Shown here piece by piece: positions 24,008 through 32,939 of a DNA stretch of 64,000 bases. The first letter of the stretch is position 1; every line of letters begins with the position of its first letter. A program made the translations under genes and the position numbers. The notes beneath the pieces are model-generated. The model saw only the letters and a program-made list of their open reading frames with translations, made no database searches and was not told the DNA's origin. Source of the DNA: Acetoanaerobium sticklandii (GTDB lineage Bacteria > Bacillota > Clostridia > Peptostreptococcales > Filifactoraceae); NCBI RefSeq assembly GCF_000196455.1, contig NC_014614.1:1658001-1722000 (forward strand), written 5' to 3'.

Positions 24008-25408
24008 TTAAGCTTGTTTTCTTATATCAAACTCATGTACATTTGCTCTTACTAGAGCTTCAGCAAGCTGAGGACAAACACTGTTACCTACTCTTGCTAC
24101 TTGTTTTGTTTTAGGATATGTTTTACCTGTATAATCCCTATCTATGATATAGCTATCTGGAAAGCCTTGAGCTTTGAATAACTCGTGTGGTTGAAGCATT
24201 CTCATTCCTATGTCAACTATTTTGTAGTCCTCTCCTTGTATAGTTACTAATCCAAATCTGTCTTTCGAAGTAATGGTGTGAAGAGGTTCAGTTAATCGTT
24301 GTCCAATATCTGCACCATAATACTTTAGCAAGAATGCCATCACTAGGTTCGACTTATCAATAGTTGTTATCGTTGCTAAAGGCATATCTATTTCATGTCC
24401 AACTGAGCTTTTAAAATGTCTCGCTATAAATGCAGTTACTAAGCCAAAACGATTATTAGTCGGTATTGTAGCTATAGGTTCATTTAACTTTTGACCTCTT
24501 ACACCGTCTTCACTTGTTTCTGTATAGTAAGTCGCAATATATGGAGTAATTAAACAATGTTCTGCTTTTGTAGTAATAGTAGTAAGTGGAGTATCTAATT
24601 CATACTGTAGACCATCTTTTGCAAAGCCTGTCTGACCTATCCTTACTACAAAAGGTGTAGGATTATTTATTATAAATTTCTGAAATCCTTTTGCTATTCT
24701 TCTAAGAGTATTTTCAGCAAGTGGCTTTTTTCTATCAAAGATAGAAGGACATGGAATAGACCAATCAATGCATTCTGCAGCTGTTCTCCATGGATTAAGC
24801 AGTCCCATTCTTGCTTCAATCTGTTCTGGGTCACTATGAGTAGGTTTTGGCCATACAATAGGCTGTCCATCACATCTTGCTATCATGAAAAATCTCTTCC
24901 TAGTTGTAGGAGCTCCATAATCACACGCTCTTAGTTCTCTAAAGTCAATCTCATACCCTTGCTTTTCTAAAGCCTTTATAAATAATTCAAAAGTTTCACC
25001 TTTTCTTTTGGGGTCTGGATATCCATCTTTTATAGGTCCCCAGGTTTTGAATTCTTCTACATTTTCTAACATGATTATTTTGGGTTTAACTAGCTTTGCC
25101 CACTTAACAGCTATCCAAGCTAGCCCTCTTATATTTTTATCAACTGGTTTACCACCTTTTGCTTTACTAAAATGTTTACAATCTGGAGAAAACCATGCTA
25201 GGTCAACTGAATTTCCCTGAGTAACTTCTAATGGATCTACATCCCATACACTTTCACAATAATGCTTTGTATTTGGATGATTAGTTTTGTGCATAAGTAT
25301 TGCATCTGGGTCATGGTTTATTGCTATATCTATATATCTTCCAAGAGCTGCTTCTATTCCTGTACTAGCTCCTCCACCTCCCGCAAAGTTGTCAATTATT
25401 AATCCCAT
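24008..25408 (-). CDS. DNA (cytosine-5-)-methyltransferase, 466 aa
   Basis: Motif I is FAGGGGASTGIEAAL. The catalytic motif IV is WFSPDCKHFSKAKGG, with Cys in SPDC instead of the more usual PPC. Motif VI is LENVEEF, motif VIII TRKRFFMIA, and motif X GNSVCPQLAEALV. The large region between holds the target-recognition domain. No partner restriction enzyme is adjacent except an HNH protein two genes away, so it is probably an orphan self-protection enzyme. Confidence 0.95.
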   Translation of the reverse strand: MGLIIDNFAGGGGASTGIEAALGRYIDIAINHDPDAILMHKTNHPNTKHYCESVWDVDPLEVTQGNSVDLAWFSPDCKHFSKAKGGKPVDKNIRGLAWIAVKWAKLVKPKIIMLENVEEFKTWGPIKDGYPDPKRKGETFELFIKALEKQGYEIDFRELRACDYGAPTTRKRFFMIARCDGQPIVWPKPTHSDPEQIEARMGLLNPWRTAAECIDWSIPCPSIFDRKKPLAENTLRRIAKGFQKFIINNPTPFVVRIGQTGFAKDGLQYELDTPLTTITTKAEHCLITPYIATYYTETSEDGVRGQKLNEPIATIPTNNRFGLVTAFIARHFKSSVGHEIDMPLATITTIDKSNLVMAFLLKYYGADIGQRLTEPLHTITSKDRFGLVTIQGEDYKIVDIGMRMLQPHELFKAQGFPDSYIIDRDYTGKTYPKTKQVARVGNSVCPQLAEALVRANVHEFDIRKQA

Positions 25409-25473
25409 GCTTTGCCTCCCTCTATCATTTTGCTGATGTTAGCAAAACGATAATTCACATTCTGGTTATTGCT

Positions 25474-25623
25474 TTACTCTTCGTCTTCAATAACATAAAA
25501 TTCTTTCTTGCACTCTTCACATCTGTGTTTTGCTTTTAAAGGCTTATAGGATATATAATCGCTTCCACAAAAAGGACAATTTTCCACATGATCAGCAGTA
25601 TATCCTTCAACATAGACATTCAT
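25474..25623 (-). CDS. Small zinc-ribbon phage protein, 49 aa
   Basis: ATG 25623 after GCGAGGGAAAATTTA. Two pairs of cysteines: CPFCG and CEECKKEF, separated by about 20 residues, form a zinc ribbon. It is one of three CxxC proteins within 1 kb. No specific function can be given. Confidence 0.75.
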   Translation of the reverse strand: MNVYVEGYTADHVENCPFCGSDYISYKPLKAKHRCEECKKEFYVIEDEE

Positions 25624-25644
25624 TAAATTTTCCCTCGCCTTCTC

Positions 25645-25989
25645 CTATGCTGGCTCTATACAAACAACAATTGCTTTTATCCAATCATATTTTTTAACTT
25701 CTTCTACTGCTAAATCCTCTAAATCTTCTTGTGTTAAATCTGAATACTCTTGAAAATTGTTATCTATCCATTCGTCTACAAGCTCTTCAAATTCGTCAGA
25801 TAAATAGAATCGCCCATCTTCGACATAATACTCATCAATTTCAGCGCTTCCCCATTTATTTAACCAGTAACCATAACTATCATCGTGAACGCACTCTGTT
25901 GCTACTAAAGGCACTATTGGTAAATCTGGATTATCCTTAATCAATTCAAATAAATGATTTATATTTTGTTTTTGCTTTTCTATTTTCAT
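25645..25989 (-). CDS. Hypothetical acidic phage protein, 114 aa
   Basis: ATG 25989 lies eight bases behind AAGGAGG; a GTG further upstream has no site. The product is strongly acidic (YVEDGRFYLSDEFEELVDEWIDNNFQEYSDLTQEDLEDLAVEEVKKYDWI) with VATECVHDDSYGYWLNKW near the start. No known fold. A DNA mimic or early takeover protein is one possibility, by composition only. Confidence 0.7.
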   Translation of the reverse strand: MKIEKQKQNINHLFELIKDNPDLPIVPLVATECVHDDSYGYWLNKWGSAEIDEYYVEDGRFYLSDEFEELVDEWIDNNFQEYSDLTQEDLEDLAVEEVKKYDWIKAIVVCIEPA

Positions 25990-26035
25990 TCTTTTATCCT
26001 CCTTCACAATCTGGTTATATTGCGTACTGAATTAT

Positions 26036-26365
26036 TTATTTGCTTTCAAAATATTCTTTTAAGAACTTATCCTTCTCTGATTTTCCGCAGCTGACACAAA
26101 GGTTTACATAACTCCATAAAGAGTTTCGATAATCTTCTATTACAACATTTTCTGTTTTGCATTTTTCGCAAGTCCCATATCTTGCTTTTTCGGTAGAATA
26201 ATCTACTGTTATAATTCTGCTGGCGTAAAATTCTTTTTCACATTCCCCGCATTCCACTAATCCTATATCTTCTTCATTGCTGTTAATTTCCCAGCTATCT
26301 GAAAACTCATAGCCACAATAGGGACATACTATTTCTTTTGTATATTCATGATCTATTCTAGCCAT
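26036..26365 (-). CDS. Multi-zinc-ribbon phage protein, 109 aa
   Basis: Four CxxC pairs: CPYCGYEF, CGECEKEFY, CEKCKTENV and CVSCGKSEKD, so it is two stacked zinc ribbons. The 1-bp overlap with the HNH gene (stop/ATG sharing) shows translational coupling. Such ribbons usually bind nucleic acids or partner proteins. Function unknown. Confidence 0.75.
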   Translation of the reverse strand: MARIDHEYTKEIVCPYCGYEFSDSWEINSNEEDIGLVECGECEKEFYASRIITVDYSTEKARYGTCEKCKTENVVIEDYRNSLWSYVNLCVSCGKSEKDKFLKEYFESK

Positions 26366-26739
26366 TACTCTCCCTCGCTTTCTATTTTCTCGTAATAAAA
26401 TTTGCCATCAAAAGGAGTTATATTAACAATTCCATAATCTAGTCCGACTTTGACTATATAATCTTTAGATATTCTTTCATGCAGGGTTTTTATATAATTT
26501 CTAAACTTTTCTAAATTCAAACTTCTCTTATAGTGATTACACCTTTTACAGCTTGGATTTAAATTAGATAAAGAATCTATATTCTCTCCTTCTACAAGTG
26601 CATCTATCCACTCTCTATGAGGTCTTATATGGTCTACTTGCATATCCTTATATTCAATAAGCTTGCCACAATATGCGCAATGCCCATTATATTTTTCGTG
26701 TACTTTTATCCTGTCTGATTTTTTAATGCTTTTTCTCAT
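26365..26739 (-). CDS. HNH endonuclease, 124 aa
   Basis: The HNH core reads KYNGHCAYCGKLI, MQVDHIRPHREW and SNLNPSCKRCNHYK: four zinc cysteines, the DH catalytic pair and the asparagine. Length about 125 aa is normal for phage HNH enzymes. Unlike packaging-associated HNHs it is not beside terminase but between a methyltransferase and zinc-ribbon genes. It may be a restriction-like or homing nuclease. Confidence 0.9.
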   Translation of the reverse strand: MRKSIKKSDRIKVHEKYNGHCAYCGKLIEYKDMQVDHIRPHREWIDALVEGENIDSLSNLNPSCKRCNHYKRSLNLEKFRNYIKTLHERISKDYIVKVGLDYGIVNITPFDGKFYYEKIESEGE

Positions 26740-26759
26740 ATATTCCTCGCTTTCTCAAC

Positions 26760-27569
26760 CTATATGGCAGTATCAAAGCTTATCTGTTCATTTGGTGGTT
26801 CATAGTTCATCCAAATCACTTCGTTTCTATCTTCACCAAAGTATTCTGCCATTCCCTTAGTAGTTTTCTTATTCCAGCCAGTAAGCATTTCATCATAAAT
26901 TTCAGATTGATATCCAGAAATTATAACTGGTCCTGGATGTTCAATTAATAATTCAAGTAATTCAATATGATCTTGTTCATTCATTTCGTGTTTGTATTGT
27001 TTTCCACTTCGTGTGCTTAATAAATACGGGGGGTCAGCATATATTAAAACATTTTGGTATTTATGACGCTTTATAAATTTTATTGCAGGTTGGCAATCGA
27101 TTTGAACCTGTTTTAACCTGTCAACAATTCCAGCAATCCACTCAGGTAGTCTGTACCAGTTATAGGCAGCATACATATTTTCTCTACCTTGGACATCATT
27201 TTTCCATCCTACTTTGTATCCGTTTGTCCTAAATCCATGCCCTTGCCAACATCTAACCAAAAATCTTAATGCTTTTTCAAACTCATCATTTTCCTGTGCT
27301 ATAAATGAATTATCATATTCTTTTCTACTGTATGGAGTAAGTGATATTAATCTGGCCAGCCTGTCGCTATCTTTCTTTATGCAATTAAAAAGGTTAACTA
27401 CTTCATCATCCAAATCATTTACTGTCTCTATAGCACTTATTTTTTTATTAAAAAGTACTGCTCCACTTCCAAAATAAGGTTCAATATATGTGTGGTGCTT
27501 TGGAAAATTTGATATTATCCAGTCTGCAGTACTCCATTTGCTTCCTGGATACTTTAAAATTGCTCTCAC
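26760..27569 (-). CDS. DNA adenine methyltransferase (Dam family), 269 aa
   Basis: Motif I is YIEPYFGSGAVLFNK (FxGxG), motif IV is YADPPYLLSTRSGKQY. The N-terminal LKYPGSKWSTADWII is the usual Dam/class-alpha beginning. It methylates adenine at N6, and the DPPY tetrad is the catalytic site. It lies next to the HNH gene and close to the cytosine methyltransferase, making up a modification block. Confidence 0.93.
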   Translation of the reverse strand: MRAILKYPGSKWSTADWIISNFPKHHTYIEPYFGSGAVLFNKKISAIETVNDLDDEVVNLFNCIKKDSDRLARLISLTPYSRKEYDNSFIAQENDEFEKALRFLVRCWQGHGFRTNGYKVGWKNDVQGRENMYAAYNWYRLPEWIAGIVDRLKQVQIDCQPAIKFIKRHKYQNVLIYADPPYLLSTRSGKQYKHEMNEQDHIELLELLIEHPGPVIISGYQSEIYDEMLTGWNKKTTKGMAEYFGEDRNEVIWMNYEPPNEQISFDTAI

Positions 27570-27600
27570 ATAAATTCCCTCCTCAAACTGTTACGAAATT

Positions 27601-27723
27601 CTAATTTAATCTATTAATCGCTGATAAATAAGCTTTCCCTGCCTGAATTGCTTTATCTAGCGGTAAATTCTTCTTGAAATACAGTTTGTCTATATATCTA
27701 AGTGCCTTATCTAAATTACTCAT
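27601..27723 (-). CDS. Small helical phage protein, 40 aa
   Basis: ATG 27723 overlaps the TGA of the replication gene (ATGA). The product (SNLDKALRYIDKLYFKKN, then PLDKAIQAGKAYLSAINRLN) is an amphipathic two-helix protein. No family recognised. The overlap supports reality. Confidence 0.6.
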   Translation of the reverse strand: MSNLDKALRYIDKLYFKKNLPLDKAIQAGKAYLSAINRLN

Positions 27724-28628
27724 ATAGAATCCTCACTCCTTGAACGATCTCTTTTATTTAAAAGCATTTCCTCCATTGATTCTTCAGTAACATCTGTATA
27801 AGAACCTTGTAATTTTAAAGAGTTCTTTGTATTTTTAGGTTTCTTATTATCATAGTTGCCTTCAAGTACTTTAATATAATTAGCTGGTTTAATTAGCCAA
27901 TCAAAGGTTATTATCCATGATTTAGGATTCTGGCCATTTAAGAAAGTGGATGCTTTAATCTTGTCGATGCATATATAAATACTATTTCTGCTATGTTCTT
28001 TGAGTCTTGCCTTTAGAAGCAATAGTCTTTTATCTCTTATTTGAGTTAAATTTTGTAAATTTAATGAATTCCATGCTACTATTATGCTGTTCAGCTCTTC
28101 TGAGCTGATGGAAAACTCATTCGAGTTTGCCTTATCTTCTTTACTTTCCTTTACTTTACTTTCCTTTACTTTACTTTGTGTACTTTCTTCCTGAGTAAAC
28201 TCAGTTTCCTCTGGAATTAATTCAGTTATTAACGGAGTAAACTGTGAATTTACTAATAAGTAGCGTTTTTCCATAACTATATTTTTTCGCTTAGAACTGA
28301 CACATGCTGTTATATATCTCTTTTGAATACCTCTACTAGTTAATATTCCATGTCTTTCATAAATCTCATTATCGAATAAATTCCTTCTTAAACATGCATT
28401 AATTACGGAGTTAACTCTGTTTTTATCTGCGTTAATTTTGCGACTGAATAAAAGCTCTATATCATCATTCCATTCAATGAAATATCCATTAGCATAAATT
28501 TTCTGCCATAATTTTATTAGAATTGCAAACCCATCTAAACCACATTCTGCTTCTAAAAGTTCTACATCATCATCTATATTTACATCTAGTGGAAAATAAT
28601 CTAAGCCAACTTTAAGCGGTCTAGCCAT
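27720..28628 (-). CDS. Phage replication initiation protein, DUF4373/Lin1244-like N-terminal domain, 302 aa
   Basis: The N-terminus RPLKVGLDYFPLDVNIDDDVELLEAECGLDGFAILIKLW is the Lin1244/Lin1753 domain, typical of phage replication initiators. The C-terminal part (DWLIKPANYIKVLEGNYDNK) resembles the end of DnaD-type helicase loaders. Between them is a lysine/serine/glutamate-rich linker, partly made by a 15-bp tandem repeat. I chose ATG 28628, after AGGAGGTGAT. Confidence 0.83.
   Translation of the reverse strand: MARPLKVGLDYFPLDVNIDDDVELLEAECGLDGFAILIKLWQKIYANGYFIEWNDDIELLFSRKINADKNRVNSVINACLRRNLFDNEIYERHGILTSRGIQKRYITACVSSKRKNIVMEKRYLLVNSQFTPLITELIPEETEFTQEESTQSKVKESKVKESKEDKANSNEFSISSEELNSIIVAWNSLNLQNLTQIRDKRLLLLKARLKEHSRNSIYICIDKIKASTFLNGQNPKSWIITFDWLIKPANYIKVLEGNYDNKKPKNTKNSLKLQGSYTDVTEESMEEMLLNKRDRSRSEDSI
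28141..28177. repeat. 15-bp tandem repeat in the linker of the replication gene
   Basis: About two and a half copies of TTTACTTTACTTTCC. It encodes the repeated KVKES linker. Because the unit is a multiple of three, copy-number change would alter linker length without a frameshift. Confidence 0.8.
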
Positions 28629-28647
28629 ATCCCTTATCACCTCCTCC

Positions 28648-29355
28648 TTATGATTGAGCTATTATAAAATTTCCCTGGTAAACTTTCTTGATTTCGCTTT
28701 CAATAATATTTACATCTGAATTTCCATCACTTAGATGAAGTAGATATAGATTCTTTAAACTTTCGGTACCATTTGCTTTAAGAAACTCAATTACATTATC
28801 AAGGCCAAAATGTGACCTTCTAATTCTATTTGCAAGCTCAGGTAACATGTATCCGCTATTAATATTTCTAGTTAGAACCTCTTCACAGTAATTGCATTCA
28901 ACTGCTATATGATTAAGTCCAGCAAACTTGTATCTGATGTAATATGTGTCTGTAGCAAATAAGAGTTTCTCTTTAGTCTCTTTTTCATATAAGAGGAACC
29001 CTAGTGGCTCATTACAGTCATGCTCTGTTTTAAACGCTAATATATTGAATCCTGCTATGCTTATCTGCTGCTTATCCATAACTTTTATATATCTATGGCC
29101 AGAAACTTTACACCCTTCAAATGTCCCTTTAGATGCATATACATCAATACCAGCTTTTGCTATATCCTTTATTGATTTAGAGTGGTCCTGATGCTCATGA
29201 GTTATTAGACATCCTTTTATATCTGATAAATCAAAATCTAGAGTTTCTTTAATCTTTTTAAATGGGATACCTGCTTCTAAAAGCAGGCTCCCTTCACTTC
29301 CTTTTACTAAATATGAATTACCTTTACTACTACTTGCTAATATTTGAAATTCCAT
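28648..29355 (-). CDS. Metallo-beta-lactamase-fold hydrolase (YycJ-like, phage recombination block), 235 aa
   Basis: The metal motif LITHEHQDHSKSI (HxHxDH), further TEHDCNEPLG and FATDTYYIRY, and the end NLYLLHLSDGNSD, place it in the MBL superfamily. It is close to YycJ/WalJ-type nucleases. Together with RecT and the SbcC-like ATPase it forms one unit (minus strand, spaced 11 and 1 bp). A nuclease that feeds RecT with single strands is an attractive inference. Confidence 0.85.
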   Translation of the reverse strand: MEFQILASSSKGNSYLVKGSEGSLLLEAGIPFKKIKETLDFDLSDIKGCLITHEHQDHSKSIKDIAKAGIDVYASKGTFEGCKVSGHRYIKVMDKQQISIAGFNILAFKTEHDCNEPLGFLLYEKETKEKLLFATDTYYIRYKFAGLNHIAVECNYCEEVLTRNINSGYMLPELANRIRRSHFGLDNVIEFLKANGTESLKNLYLLHLSDGNSDVNIIESEIKKVYQGNFIIAQS

Positions 29356-29366
29356 AAGATACTCCT

Positions 29367-30257
29367 TTAGAATTCAGGTTCTATTTGTATTTGCTCAGCT
29401 GATTCATTAGATTCTGTATATTCAACATCTACAATAGGCTCAGGCTTATCAGGTTTATCTTCTTCAAAATCTATAAGTTCCCTATTTGCATTACTTGATA
29501 TCTCTTTTTTCACTGGATCAATATCCTCGTTATCAGTGGTCTTGTTAAACTCTTCTAGAAGGATATCAGCATCATCTGAGGTATTAACAAACATCTTACA
29601 AGCTCTATTAATTACAGATTTCTTTGCCATTTCTTCACTAAAGTTTTTATGAGCTCCACTTGAACCTTTAGTAGCTCCTTGATTCCATGCTGCTTGTATT
29701 TGAGCTAGTGTCATTATTTCTGTATGAATAGGACCGTTATCACCCATAATCATTGCAAATGCACCTAAAATCTTCTTATTATCAATATTCTCAAACTTAG
29801 GGTTAAACTTTTTAATCCGAATAGTACCAGTTGCTATATCAAATTCTGTTTCTATTTCATCACCTTCATATATGCAGTAGGCTTTTACATCAACCACACC
29901 TTTGATTCTCTTAGTAACTGCTACTGTTCCCATGTAACTTCTCATAAGAGTAAGCTGGTCACCGTACACTACGAAATAACACTGGTTCTTTGCTGGAGAT
30001 AATCCTTGAATAACCATGCTTAGCATTGCATTAGTTATTGAAGTTTTAGAACATACTTCAAGAGCTTTCTTTCCATTTCTATCCTTTGTTTCTAAAAGTT
30101 TTAAATAAGCACTTCTAACTGCATTTCCTAGGCTGTAATTAGGAGGTAAATTAATAGTACTTTCCTCATTAAGAACCTTTAAATTTTCTTGAACCTTTCC
30201 AATAAACTCATTTACCGTTTCTTTTTGTTCCACTAAATCTTTTTTTACCTCTGCCAT
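29367..30257 (-). CDS. recT: RecT-family single-strand annealing recombinase, 296 aa
   Basis: The core pattern (NAVRSAYLKLLE, KNQCYFVVYGDQLTLMRSYMGTVAVTKRIKG, ITNAMLSMVIQGLSPAKNQCYF, then HTEIMTLAQIQAAWNQGATKG) is RecT. AGGAGG-like site upstream. It anneals complementary single strands in phage recombination. The usual RecE exonuclease is absent; the neighbouring ATPase and MBL protein may replace it. Confidence 0.95.
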   Translation of the reverse strand: MAEVKKDLVEQKETVNEFIGKVQENLKVLNEESTINLPPNYSLGNAVRSAYLKLLETKDRNGKKALEVCSKTSITNAMLSMVIQGLSPAKNQCYFVVYGDQLTLMRSYMGTVAVTKRIKGVVDVKAYCIYEGDEIETEFDIATGTIRIKKFNPKFENIDNKKILGAFAMIMGDNGPIHTEIMTLAQIQAAWNQGATKGSSGAHKNFSEEMAKKSVINRACKMFVNTSDDADILLEEFNKTTDNEDIDPVKKEISSNANRELIDFEEDKPDKPEPIVDVEYTESNESAEQIQIEPEF

Positions 30258-30258
30258 G

Positions 30259-32193
30259 TTAAGCTACCTCCCTATTTTCAATTAGTTCAAATTTTAATTT
30301 TTCATCCTTGGTTACAACTAAATTAATTACTTGGCTTTTAATATCTACAATTTCATTTACTGACTCTCTATTATCAATAAAAATTGGTGCCTGGAACTTG
30401 TAGTAATCTGTAAGAGTATTTATGATATCTAGGCCTGCATTTATCTTCATAGCATTATTTAAATCCTCAAAAGGTACTCCGTTTACAGTTGCTATGAAGG
30501 TTTCATTTATTCCGCCATTTACTTGAGTTTCAAATAGCTTGAATTTTACTAGTCTGAACTTGTTATTTAGCTTTTCTTCCAGTAAATCTGACTTTGTGAT
30601 TATGAATTGCTCACATAAGAACTCTTTCTTTTCCAGCTCTGCAATCATATTTGATAGTTCTCTTTCTCTTTCTTTAAGCTCAGTTACTCTTTTCTCGTTG
30701 TCTTTAGCAATGTCAATTTTAGCAATCTGCTTTGATATTTTATCTAGCTGATCATTAAGTTCTTTTACTTTTTCTGAGTTATCATTAGCACTTTGAAGCT
30801 CAAGGATATCTTTAATTTCTTGCTCTTTAATTTGAATTTGAAGAAGTATATCCTTGTATTCTTTAGACTCCGAAATATCAATTACTTTAAGCTGTTCTTC
30901 AAGGCTTTTTACAAGGTCAGCTTTGGCATGCATTTCATTTTTTAGAGCAGTTACAATTTCTTCTTTATCTTTTAAATCTATTGCATTTAATGCTTCTTCT
31001 GCTTTTAGCTTATCTGCCTTTATGTCCTTGCCTAATTGATTTATAGAGATAAGCTTTTTCTGATTATTAGAATTAAACTCATCTATATGCTTTTGAATCT
31101 CTTCTTCAGGAAGAACTTGATGGCATGTAGGGCAAATATTTGAGCTTTCATCAAACTTTAGATTTTTAACTTTCTCAAATTCAGCTCTTAAATCGGACAG
31201 CTTTTTATCAAATTCTTTTATATCTTCAGTTAGAGTCTTTACTTTTCTTGCTTCATCTTCTAAAGTGTCTTTATTTTGAAGGTATGCTTTTTTAATAGCA
31301 GCTCCTTCTTCCATTGCTGAATCAATTTTTTCTCTTAAATCCTTTGTGGCATTTTGCTCTAGTTCTACAAGTTGATTTTTATATAGAGATATTGAACCTT
31401 TAATGTTTCTGATTCTAAATTCATAATCCTCAGGACTTGAATCTTTTAAAGCTCTTATTTCTCCTTCTAAAGCCTTTTTACTTTCAAGTAATGTATTTAT
31501 ATCTTGAACATCTTCATCAATGCGTGAGAGTTCGTCTATTCGATAAGGGATTGATTTAATCTCTTCATTGAGTTTTCTTCTTCGAGCTGACATCTCCGCC
31601 TGTATATCCTCTATGGATTTATCTGATAAGAGATCCTTAAGCTCTAAAAGCTTAGAATTTTTATCAAATATTTCTTCAAGCTGTACTTCTCCACATATTT
31701 CAAGTGCTATCTGTCTTCTTTTCTTCCAGTCCACTTTAGTGTTAAAGTGCAGCGGGTTAGTTATGATTTTAAAAGTATCCTCATCTATGATTTCAGCTAA
31801 GAAATCTTTATATTCTTTAAGCTTCTTAGGAACTCCGTTTATAAAGTACTCTGTTGTATGGCCAGTAAGCTCAGAATCAGCTTGACCTCTTTTTTTAGTC
31901 CATTTTTCTTTATATGTCTTTTGAAGTTCAACATGCTTACCATCAAGTTCAATAACTGCTATTACTTCGTGCTCCATCATGTGATTTGGTTCTCCAAGTA
32001 TATCCAGTGGCTTTACATTAAACTGACTAGAGTTTTGACTATCTTTATCGAATAGTAACCACATAAAAGCATCAAAGATAGTTGTTTTTCCTGTACCATT
32101 TTCTCCGTATACATTTAGGTCTTTTCCATCTATCTCAAGTGACAAATCTTTAATGCCCTTGAAATTTCTAAGTCTTAGGTTAATAAGTTTCAT
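30259..32193 (-). CDS. SbcC/Rad50-like ATPase of the phage recombination module, 644 aa
   Basis: Walker A VYGENGTGKTTIFDAF at residue about 32, two long coiled coils, a zinc hook ICPTCHQVLPEEE near residue 350, and a Walker-B-like APIFIDNRESVNEI at the C-terminus. The ABC signature is degenerate (AMKINAGLDIIN). It resembles RecF/SbcC/Rad50, but the SbcD-type nuclease is missing. The MBL-fold protein two genes downstream may take that role. It is the first gene of the recombination block. Confidence 0.88.
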   Translation of the reverse strand: MKLINLRLRNFKGIKDLSLEIDGKDLNVYGENGTGKTTIFDAFMWLLFDKDSQNSSQFNVKPLDILGEPNHMMEHEVIAVIELDGKHVELQKTYKEKWTKKRGQADSELTGHTTEYFINGVPKKLKEYKDFLAEIIDEDTFKIITNPLHFNTKVDWKKRRQIALEICGEVQLEEIFDKNSKLLELKDLLSDKSIEDIQAEMSARRRKLNEEIKSIPYRIDELSRIDEDVQDINTLLESKKALEGEIRALKDSSPEDYEFRIRNIKGSISLYKNQLVELEQNATKDLREKIDSAMEEGAAIKKAYLQNKDTLEDEARKVKTLTEDIKEFDKKLSDLRAEFEKVKNLKFDESSNICPTCHQVLPEEEIQKHIDEFNSNNQKKLISINQLGKDIKADKLKAEEALNAIDLKDKEEIVTALKNEMHAKADLVKSLEEQLKVIDISESKEYKDILLQIQIKEQEIKDILELQSANDNSEKVKELNDQLDKISKQIAKIDIAKDNEKRVTELKERERELSNMIAELEKKEFLCEQFIITKSDLLEEKLNNKFRLVKFKLFETQVNGGINETFIATVNGVPFEDLNNAMKINAGLDIINTLTDYYKFQAPIFIDNRESVNEIVDIKSQVINLVVTKDEKLKFELIENREVA

Positions 32194-32224
32194 TTTATAT
32201 TCCTCCTGTATTTATAATTTATTT

Positions 32225-32428
32225 TTAGGCCCATGTACCGTTTTCATAGTAGTGGTACCATTCCCCATTTCTTAGCTTTACACATACTGTATTATTTTCA
32301 TCTAACCAAACTTTAGTGATTTTCATTCCAGCCTTATATTCGCTTCCTACACAATCGGTGTGTTTCTTGTTTACTCTATGCATCAATTTCTTTTGATCTT
32401 CAGTTAGATTCTCAATACCTATTATCAT
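32225..32428 (-). CDS. Small phage protein with WYHYYENGTW C-terminus, 67 aa
   Basis: AGGAGGTCCAAA precedes the ATG. The end VKLRNGEWYHYYENGTWA has aromatic beta style and resembles KTSC-type short domains, but I do not claim the family. The N-terminus is helical. Early operon position. Confidence 0.6.
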   Translation of the reverse strand: MIIGIENLTEDQKKLMHRVNKKHTDCVGSEYKAGMKITKVWLDENNTVCVKLRNGEWYHYYENGTWA

Positions 32429-32456
32429 TTTGGACCTCCTGTGGTATAATATTTTT

Positions 32457-32510
32457 AGAGTTTTTTTCTTATGCCCTTTTGTGAGTTGCCGCTCGCGATG
32501 GGCTTTTTTC
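32457..32510 (+). ncRNA. Candidate short plus-strand RNA (antisense to 3' end of XRE gene)
   Basis: On the plus strand a TATAAT sits at 32445-32450 with a weak TTATCA 17 bp upstream. About 20 bases after the predicted start is a two-step hairpin (GCCC/GGGC outside, GTGAG/CTCGC inside) followed by TTTTTT. No plus-strand gene needs this terminator. A short antisense RNA or an inert hairpin are both possible. Confidence 0.25.
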
Positions 32511-32939
32511 TTGCAATGAAACGATTAGATTTAGTGTTGATATTAATAAATCAAATAATTTTTCTTGTATAACTTTTACAGTAGCAACTTCTTTATCATC
32601 TATTACTTCATCTGAAACTACATCTATCAAATGCCTTAGCACGTCTTGGATATGACCTAGTGAACTTTGAAATGAAATTGTACTTCCAGATAGCTCTTTA
32701 AGGCATAATTCCTCAAGGTTTATACCAGGAGAAATATTTTTAAGATGCATTAGAGGCAACCATGATGCATTGTATTTTTCAGTCATAGCCACTACTATTT
32801 CATCCGGAACCTTATATTTGTTATTCTCGTAATCAGATAATGTCCTAATACTTATGTGTAGCAGCTCACTTGCATGTTCTTGTGTCAAACCAGCATTATT
32901 CCTGGCTACCTGATAGAAATTTAAGAAATCTCTTCGCAT
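32469..32939 (-). CDS. XRE-family HTH regulator, 156 aa
   Basis: The N-terminal HTH is clear: FYQVARNNAGLTQEHASELLHISIRTLSDYENNKYKVP. The rest is helical, with leucine-rich stretches. It starts inside the 3' end of the upstream membrane gene. The C-terminal SPSRAATHKRA tail is coded by the hairpin region noted above. Probably an early or middle regulator. Confidence 0.82.
   Translation of the reverse strand: MRRDFLNFYQVARNNAGLTQEHASELLHISIRTLSDYENNKYKVPDEIVVAMTEKYNASWLPLMHLKNISPGINLEELCLKELSGSTISFQSSLGHIQDVLRHLIDVVSDEVIDDKEVATVKVIQEKLFDLLISTLNLIVSLQEKSPSRAATHKRA

Noticed and set aside
25424..25451. Hairpin upstream of the cytosine methyltransferase as terminator
   Set aside because: One mismatch and no T-run on the coding strand; possible operator but too weak to list as a feature.
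26365..26739. HNH enzyme as packaging-associated nuclease
   Set aside because: Such HNHs sit beside terminase; this one is 5 kb away in the modification block.
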